From an uncultured Lachnobacterium sp. (lineage in GTDB: Bacteria; Bacillota; Clostridia; Lachnospirales; Lachnospiraceae): a stretch of DNA of 64,000 nt. The notes beneath the pieces are model-generated. The model was not told the origin of the DNA. It saw only the letters and a program-made list of their open reading frames with translations, and made no database searches. How positions within the stretch are numbered: the stretch's first letter is position 1; each line of letters opens with the position of its first letter. The DNA is taken from the NCBI GenBank assembly GCA_937889225.1, contig CALAST010000079.1, positions 62,001-126,000 of the forward strand, in the 5' to 3' direction. The translations under genes and the position numbers were made by a program. Shown here piece after piece: positions 58,483-64,000 of the stretch.

Positions 58483-59172
58483 CTATGCTATATTATCTTC
58501 TATAAACGGGCGTATTACAATATCGTGCACACAGCCATCCTCATTTTCTATACACATTTTAATCATTTTAGCAACTGTTTCCGGTCTTAAATAATTTGCA
58601 TTAGCATTGGAACGGAAATTAGTATCGACACCACCCGGATATACATTACATACACCGATATGATCACTTTTTACTTCTTTTAATAATATCTTACAAATTG
58701 CTTCCATTGCATCCTTAGAAGCTGTATAACTTCCAGTCATTGAATTGTGAAACAAACAACAGCTGCTCAGTATATTAACAAACAGCCCTGACTGTTTTTC
58801 TTTCATCACCGGATAAAACTCTTTAATAACGCCTAATGCACTTACACAATTCAGTTCAAACATATAACGCAAATCATCCAAATTAATGTCTGTCACCTTA
58901 TCCTTCTTTGTATTTGCTCCTGCATTATTAACTACAACATCTACTGTACCATATTTCTCTTTTACATGCTCACAGAAATTATGACGTTTATTATCATCGG
59001 TAATATCGAAACATTCTTGATATATCTCTGCATTACTTAATTCTTTTAAAAGAGAATCCATTTTTTCTCTGCTTCTTCCACACAAAGCCAGTACATAGTC
59101 TTTTGAAAGAAGTTTTGCCAATTCTCTTCCTATGCCATCCGTTGCTCCAGTAATTACAATTACTTTTTTCAT
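58483..59172 (-). CDS. Short-chain dehydrogenase/reductase
   Basis: 229 residues from ATG 59172 (GGAGG eight bases upstream). Rossmann motif VITGATDGIGREL (about 5-17), NNAGA (about 81-85), and catalytic Ser/Tyr/Lys in SSCCLFHNSMTGSYTASKDA (Tyr and Lys of Y-x3-K). Substrate not predictable. Monocistronic between terminators. Confidence 0.9.
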   Translation of the reverse strand: MKKVIVITGATDGIGRELAKLLSKDYVLALCGRSREKMDSLLKELSNAEIYQECFDITDDNKRHNFCEHVKEKYGTVDVVVNNAGANTKKDKVTDINLDDLRYMFELNCVSALGVIKEFYPVMKEKQSGLFVNILSSCCLFHNSMTGSYTASKDAMEAICKILLKEVKSDHIGVCNVYPGGVDTNFRSNANANYLRPETVAKMIKMCIENEDGCVHDIVIRPFIEDNIA

Positions 59173-59320
59173 ACTGAATTCCTCCATGTTCTTCTTTTTT
59201 GCTTTCAACAATTTTAATCTGAGTTCTAGTATCTCTAAAAATTTTCTCGCTCATATTTATTCTCAGTAATAATTAATACAATTCTAACTCGTTATGTGTA
59301 ATACGAAATACAATGCGACT

Positions 59321-59545
59321 TTATGACAAATTTTTCTTACTTGCATACTTCTCACCAAGATTTTCAACAGAGCCATCTGCATTTACCATATCAATATTAT
59401 CCAATTGTGCTTTCAAATTCTTGCGTACATTTGCAATATACTCTTGTCTAAGCAATGCCTGCTCCTTTTTTTCTTCCTCTGTCAAGCCTTCCGCTTTGGA
59501 TTTTCTGTATAATTCGTTGATTCTTTTGATTTTTTCTTCTAACAT
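59321..59545 (-). CDS. DUF896 protein (YnzC type)
   Basis: 74 residues. Helical hairpin start IKRINELYRKSKAEGLTEEEKKEQALLRQEYI, the family signature, with the IDMVNADGS motif. Cytoplasmic, function unknown though conserved in Firmicutes and SOS-linked in some. Preceded by the gap 59546-59865, which contains no frame I can support. Confidence 0.93.
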   Translation of the reverse strand: MLEEKIKRINELYRKSKAEGLTEEEKKEQALLRQEYIANVRKNLKAQLDNIDMVNADGSVENLGEKYASKKNLS

Positions 59546-59865
59546 TTCTATTACACTCCTTTATTTCTTGTCTTTAAAAACTATCCTTTATTAGAGTTAC
59601 CTTTGCGAGATAAATATCTCTTTGGCTTACTTTACACATTCTCTCCACGCCCACAACAAAGTGTATGGCATGGTCTAAACAATAAAATCATTCTAACATA
59701 TCTTTTCCATCACATCAATCATAGTTGTAATAAAAAACAGAATACGTTAAAATAATACTTACTAATTGATATTGTATTTCCCTCTACAACTTCTATTGCG
59801 GATAAACAAAATGCATCAATTAAGTTTACAATTTTACATTATTTTGAGAAAGGATGTCAACTCAC

Positions 59866-60900
59866 ATGACCAAACGCTTTATTTCTATACTACTCCTATT
59901 AACAATGACCATAGGACTTTTTACCGGATGTCAAAAATCAAATGAGAAGGTTCAAAAATCAAACTTCTATTTTGATACCATCATCACCGTCACATTATAT
60001 GATAAAGAACAGGAAACCTATATAGACGATTGTTTCCAATTAGCTTCCTACTACGAAAAACTGTTTTCAGCCACTATTGCAGATAGCGATGTCTCTCGCA
60101 TCAATGCAAATGCAGGTTCTTTTGTCGAAGTGGATAAGGAAACTATTTATTTAATTCAAAAAGCCATGGAATTTGGCACTCTTAGCGATGGGCTATTCAC
60201 TATCAGCATTGGACCTTTAAGTAAATTGTGGAATATATCAGAACGTATTAAAACCTTAGATGAAAATAGAATTGCAGATGCTTCTTCTGTTCCTTCCGAT
60301 GAAGAAATCCAAGAACGCCTCTCTCATATAGGAGATTCTTTGATTGAAATCAAAGACCATCAAGTTCGACTTGCCGATTCCAATGCTTCTATTGATTTAG
60401 GTGGCATTGCAAAAGGCTATATTGCTGACCAAATGAAGACCTATCTTGTCGAAAAAGGTGTATCTTCCGGTATTATCAATTTAGGGGGAAATGTTTTAAC
60501 TTTATCCGAAAAACCGGATGGCTCTTTCTACAGTATCGGCATTCAAAAACCATTTTCGGCTACCGGAGAATCTATTGGAATCATTGAAGTAGCAAATAAA
60601 TCCGTTGTATCTTCGGGCAATTATGAACGTTATTTTAAGGTAGAAGACAAGCTTTACCACCATATTTTAAATCCAAAAACAGGATATCCTATAGAAAATG
60701 AACTTTATGAAGTTACAATTATTTCGGATTCTTCACTTGATGGAGACGCATTAAGCACAACTTGTTTTGCATTGGGATTGGAAGATGGCATGAAATTGAT
60801 TGAATCTTTGGATGGTGTAGAAGCCCTATTTATTACAAGTGACTATGAAATTCATTGTTCTTCCGGAATTGGAACGGAAATACCATTTAAAAAACTCTAA
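59866..60900 (+). CDS. apbE: FAD:protein FMN transferase lipoprotein
   Basis: 344 residues from ATG 59866; the ATG at 59854 adjoins AAAGG and is too close. Lipoprotein signal with lipobox LFTGC (Cys about 22). ApbE fold: NFYFDTIITVTLYD, the IDLGGIAKGYIADQM motif (about 178-192), and GGNVLTLSE and HHILNPKTGYP. It attaches FMN to Thr/Ser of extracytoplasmic carrier proteins. The exported tandem-repeat protein at 62796 is a possible substrate. Confidence 0.94.
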   Translation: MTKRFISILLLLTMTIGLFTGCQKSNEKVQKSNFYFDTIITVTLYDKEQETYIDDCFQLASYYEKLFSATIADSDVSRINANAGSFVEVDKETIYLIQKAMEFGTLSDGLFTISIGPLSKLWNISERIKTLDENRIADASSVPSDEEIQERLSHIGDSLIEIKDHQVRLADSNASIDLGGIAKGYIADQMKTYLVEKGVSSGIINLGGNVLTLSEKPDGSFYSIGIQKPFSATGESIGIIEVANKSVVSSGNYERYFKVEDKLYHHILNPKTGYPIENELYEVTIISDSSLDGDALSTTCFALGLEDGMKLIESLDGVEALFITSDYEIHCSSGIGTEIPFKKL

Positions 60901-60914
60901 GAAATTAAAAACTA

Positions 60915-61110
60915 CTAGGTAGTGTAAAAAATTTTGTGTCTTTGGAAAGAAATACCTCCTTTTGGGTAAGAATTGAGATAGAACAATGCTTATCAAAAAG
61001 GAGTATTTTTATGTCAATTCCACAGGAACAAATTCGACAAATCATTACAGAAAATAACTTTCACAGCCTAAATAATCTCTATATTTTAAAAATGGTACAC
61101 AGGATTCGTT
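60915..61110 (+). mobile_element. IS256-type insertion sequence remnant
   Basis: A GTGTAAAAAATTTTGTGTC end-like sequence (about 60920) followed by AAAGGAG and a frame at 61011 reading MSIPQEQIRQIITENNFHSL, which matches the N-terminus of IS256-family transposases. The frame then loses similarity after about 27 residues and runs into the MATE 3' region. Only the left 0.2 kb survives. No second inverted end is visible. Confidence 0.65.
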
Positions 61111-61113
61111 TCA

Positions 61114-62502
61114 CTAAAATTCTTTTACCATATTATTTACCCATACCCGCTTTGCCACAAGATATGTTCCCAATATGCATTTCCATACATTAATAAACTC
61201 TACAATTAAAAACATTGGTACAACAGGAAGACTCGTAAAGCGACTTAAGCAAAACGCAATTGGAATATTAATTGCCCAAATGCATCCGCTATCAAATAAA
61301 AACGTAATAAATGTCTTCCCACCGGAACGCAAAGTAAAATAGGTCGCATTATAATAAGCATGTACCGGCATCAACAATGCCTGACAGGTAATAAGTGCTG
61401 TCGCAAGACGTTTCACTTCCTCTGTTGTATTATAAATTGCCGGAAATATGCCGGAAAACAACAACATAAAAAGCCCCATTACGCCACAACTAACTACGGA
61501 AAAAGCAATCAATTTTCTGTCGGTATCTACCGCCTTTTCAATTTCTCCTGCACCTAGCTGATGCCCTACAATAATACCAATTGCACTACCAAATGCAATC
61601 AACCCAACCGAAAACAAACTATTAATGGTATTTGAAATATTAAAAGCAGCAATTGCTTCCAATCCTCTTATCGAATAACATTGTGTCAATGTAGCCATTC
61701 CTGCCGCCCACAAAGTTTCATTTAATAAAAGTGGGGAGGCTTTTACCACAATCTCTTTTACCAATTCTCCCGGAAGATACAAAGAGCGATACATATGTTC
61801 TACGAATGGGAATTTCTGCTTATGGGAATGTGCCCAGTAAATTACAATTCCCACTTCTACGAAACGTGCAATTACCGTTGCAATTCCTGCACCCACAATT
61901 CCAAGCTTCGGAAATCCCCATAAACCAAAAATAAGTGGAATATTCAAACACAGATTTACTACCACCGCCACAACGCTTGCTATCATTGGTACAACCGTTT
62001 CACCTGTTTCACGAAGTGTACTTGCATATACCTGCGTAATCCCAAGCGGTGCAAGTCCCAAAAGCATAACCGCCAAATATTGTTTTGCATATCCTAATGT
62101 TTCTGCTACGCTATTGACATCCGCATCATTCAAAAATACCTTAATCAATGGTTCTTGTATAACCAATAAGACACCCAACCAAACTACCGTAATAAATATG
62201 GTTGAAATCAACTTGAAACGCATCGTATAGCGAATTCCTTCCTGGTCATCTTTTCCATAAAATTGTGCCGTAAACAATCCTGCGCCCGAAACTGCACCAA
62301 AAATACACAAATAAAATACATTTAGTATCTGATTTACAATAGAAACACCTGACATCGGATTTGTTCCCAACTGCCCAACCATAATATTATCTAATAAACC
62401 AACAAAGCTGGTAACTGCATTTTGAATCATAATCGGGACTGCTACTGACAACACCATTTTATAAAAAGCCCTATTTCCCACAAATTTTTTAATAAAATTC
62501 AT
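61114..62502 (-). CDS. MATE-family multidrug efflux pump
   Basis: 462 residues, 12 spans in two halves. PIMIQNAVTSFVGLLDNIMVGQLG (about 17-40) and AGLFTAQFYGKDDQE are the MATE patterns, with the second half repeating in ALITCQALLMPVHAYYNATYF. Exports cationic drugs in exchange for Na+ or H+. The 3' end is next to the IS256 remnant, and the last codons (VWVNNMVKEF) appear intact. Confidence 0.93.
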   Translation of the reverse strand: MNFIKKFVGNRAFYKMVLSVAVPIMIQNAVTSFVGLLDNIMVGQLGTNPMSGVSIVNQILNVFYLCIFGAVSGAGLFTAQFYGKDDQEGIRYTMRFKLISTIFITVVWLGVLLVIQEPLIKVFLNDADVNSVAETLGYAKQYLAVMLLGLAPLGITQVYASTLRETGETVVPMIASVVAVVVNLCLNIPLIFGLWGFPKLGIVGAGIATVIARFVEVGIVIYWAHSHKQKFPFVEHMYRSLYLPGELVKEIVVKASPLLLNETLWAAGMATLTQCYSIRGLEAIAAFNISNTINSLFSVGLIAFGSAIGIIVGHQLGAGEIEKAVDTDRKLIAFSVVSCGVMGLFMLLFSGIFPAIYNTTEEVKRLATALITCQALLMPVHAYYNATYFTLRSGGKTFITFLFDSGCIWAINIPIAFCLSRFTSLPVVPMFLIVEFINVWKCILGTYLVAKRVWVNNMVKEF

Positions 62503-62665
62503 ACATCATACTCCTTTCGCAAATCTTAAGATAGTATAGACTTATCTTTCCTAAAAATCAACCCAAACATACTTCTATCAATTGCAAAAAAGGATATTTG
62601 CATCTCTACCTGTGTATTTCCATAAAAATCATACTAAAAAAAACGAAAGTTCTAACATTTTCCTA

Positions 62666-62694
62666 TTGTATACAAAATCCATTTATGTTAATAT
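62666..62694 (+). promoter_or_regulatory. Probable promoter of the tandem-repeat protein gene
   Basis: TTGTAT (62666-62671) and TAATAT (62689-62694) with 17-base spacing, 100 bases ahead of the ATG. A GATTGA...TCAATC inverted repeat (62701-62722) lies just downstream and may be an operator. Confidence 0.55.
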
Positions 62695-62795
62695 AAACAA
62701 GATTGATAAAATATTGTCAATCAAGGGAAGGTTGATTTGATAAAAGTTGCTATAGCAACTCAAGAAACAAAATAATCTCTAAGGAGGAATGACAA

Positions 62796-63821
62796 ATGAA
62801 CAAAAAAATCACTTCTGTAATTACACTATTATTACTTAGTACTCTCCTTGTTGTTTCAGCAAAATCTGTAAGCAACACAAAGCACATTACCGGGGATTTA
62901 AAAACCGGTCTTGGCATTATTACCACGATTTCTAAATCCACAGAGGCAACTGCTGAAGCAGATGGTTCTGCCGCTAGTGAATTTTTAGTTGCTGCTGTAA
63001 CTGTAAATGAAGAAGGCGTTATTGCTGATTGCTACATTGATACATTAGCTGTTTCTATCGGTTTTGATTCTACCGGTACAATTACAACAGATGCTTCTAC
63101 CGAGTTTGTTTCTAAACAAGTTTTAGGCGATAGCTATGGTATGGCTGGTCCTTCTTCAATTCAAAAAGACTGGCATGCACAGGTTGATGCATTTGCTCAC
63201 TATTGTATCGGCCTTACCGCAGAAGAAGTATTAGGAATTGCTATGAATGAATCCGGTCAGGCAGCTGATAAGGACCTTGTTGCAGGCTGTACCATGTACA
63301 TCGGAAACTTCCAGAAAGTTGTTGCAAAAGCTGCAATGAATGCCGCAGAAGAAGGTGCTCATGCTGACGATTTACTTGGTGTGAATTTTGTAACATCTAT
63401 TGCAAAATCTACGAATGCAACCGATTCAGCAGATGGTCTTGCACAGGCTTATGTGACAGTTGCTGCGGTTACACTTAATGAAGAAAAAGTCATCACAAGT
63501 GCCGTTCTTGATGCCGTACAGGCAGATGTAAATTTTGATGCAACAGGAAAAATCACATCCGATATTTCCGCTGAAGTAGTATCCAAAAATGAACTTGGAT
63601 ATGGATACAATATGAAAGGTCCTTCTTCAATTCAGAAAGAATGGTTTGAACAAGCAGATGCTTTCGCATGGCATGCACAAGGCAAAACAATCGATGAAGT
63701 AAATGCAACTCCACTTACAGAAGGTGTTCCGGCTGAAGGAACTGATTTAGTGGCTTCTGTAACCATTCATGTTACGGATTTTATTGAAGCATTAAATAAA
63801 GCTGTGGAAATCGCGGAATAA
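62796..63821 (+). CDS. Exported tandem-domain protein, possible flavin carrier
   Basis: 341 residues with signal peptide (residues 1-23, MNKKITSVITLLLLSTLLVV then a Ser-Ala-Lys cut region). Two ~150-residue repeats (about 35-185 and 190-341) share G-I/V-x-T-x-I-S/A-K-S-T-x-A-T, a V-A-A-V-T-x-N-E-E segment, a Y-x-M-x-GPSSIQK segment, and end DLVAGCT or DLVASVT. That last motif resembles the D-x-V-S-G-A-T site where ApbE attaches FMN, in degenerate form. Perfect AAGGAGG start, and a strong terminator. Probably a cell-surface flavoprotein, but this is inference. Confidence 0.75.
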   Translation: MNKKITSVITLLLLSTLLVVSAKSVSNTKHITGDLKTGLGIITTISKSTEATAEADGSAASEFLVAAVTVNEEGVIADCYIDTLAVSIGFDSTGTITTDASTEFVSKQVLGDSYGMAGPSSIQKDWHAQVDAFAHYCIGLTAEEVLGIAMNESGQAADKDLVAGCTMYIGNFQKVVAKAAMNAAEEGAHADDLLGVNFVTSIAKSTNATDSADGLAQAYVTVAAVTLNEEKVITSAVLDAVQADVNFDATGKITSDISAEVVSKNELGYGYNMKGPSSIQKEWFEQADAFAWHAQGKTIDEVNATPLTEGVPAEGTDLVASVTIHVTDFIEALNKAVEIAE

Positions 63822-63861
63822 GCATATTATTATAAGCAGTTATTCTCCTTATATTACACAT

Positions 63862-63901
63862 AAAAAATAGGGTACGGAAATTATTCCATGCCCTATTTTT
63901 T
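63862..63901 (+). terminator. Terminator of the tandem-repeat protein gene
   Basis: AAAAAATAGGG (63862-63872) pairs with CCCTATTTTTT (63891-63901), inner GGAA/TTCC, about 40 bases past the stop. The rest of the window (63902-64000) shows no feature. Confidence 0.9.
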
Positions 63902-64000
63902 ATAAATAAAATTATATACTCTCTAACCTTAACAAAGGTATAAAATCAATCCTATTCTAACATCACATTATTTTTACAGCAATATTAAACAACATAACAC

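Noticed and set aside
1..64000. CRISPR arrays, tRNA or rRNA genes
   Set aside because: No regularly spaced repeats and no cloverleaf or rRNA-like conserved stretches were seen on either strand.

Overview
The window looks like chromosomal DNA of a low-GC, spore-forming Clostridia member, most likely a Lachnospiraceae. Supporting signs are AT-rich DNA with AGGAGG ribosome sites, sporulation-linked genes (SpoIIIE/FtsK, a YtfJ/DUF2953 pair), redox repressor Rex, a eukaryotic-type NADP isocitrate dehydrogenase, a ClpP-like TepA protease, and the rpmB / yloU-yloV / recG neighbourhood. Nearly all housekeeping genes lie on the minus strand. I see no rRNA, tRNA or CRISPR array.

Layout. (a) 1-1068: one membrane-protein gene. 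(b) about 1068-9727: an 8.6-kb integrative element inserted at the 3' end of rlmH, like a staphylococcal SCC cassette. It carries a large serine recombinase, a truncated D5/P4-type helicase, a DUF1643 gene, a retropepsin-like protein and an operon coding a zinc-finger protein, a radical SAM/SPASM enzyme and a 57-residue six-cysteine peptide in which five cysteines sit in C-x-P motifs. Downstream of these lie genes for tiny membrane peptides. A divergent Xre regulator faces the operon. At the far end (1068-1088) a leftover rlmH tail reading GEPYHK-stop marks the other junction. (c) 9707-34900: core genes: rlmH, a TPR protein, folD-fhs (one-carbon folate), ftsK/spoIIIE, tepA, glgA, yebC, a CBS protein, mazF-alr-nnr, rex, icd, a Cys/Gly-rich small protein, recG, fakA-like yloV/yloU, rpmB and two Uma2 nucleases.

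(d) 35086-38562: a sodium/glutamate-type symporter gene (gltS) split after its fifth codon by a 2,061-bp IStron, a group I intron fused to a TnpB-only insertion sequence with a probable omega-RNA end. Removing exactly 36487-38547 joins a well-started five-codon exon in frame to the rest of gltS. (e) 38775-45000: a membrane-anchored MerR regulator and a type III restriction-modification pair. (f) 45221-58228: ytfJ, DUF2953, a Nudix hydrolase, a natural SEDS glycosyltransferase / class B PBP fusion, U32 peptidase, zapA, ruvAB, a Gx transporter, a NusG-II protein and miaB. (g) 58483-63821: an SDR, DUF896, the flavin transferase lipoprotein ApbE, an IS256-type remnant, a MATE pump and an exported tandem-repeat protein that may be an ApbE substrate.

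A dispersed intergenic repeat (GCGGA-loop-TCCGC followed by a GCTACTT-like tail) recurs through the window, always in the same orientation. The three most interesting items are the IStron in gltS, the C-x-P peptide / radical SAM operon, and the SCC-like cassette carrying that operon. All assignments come from reading the sequence and family knowledge; no database search was run.
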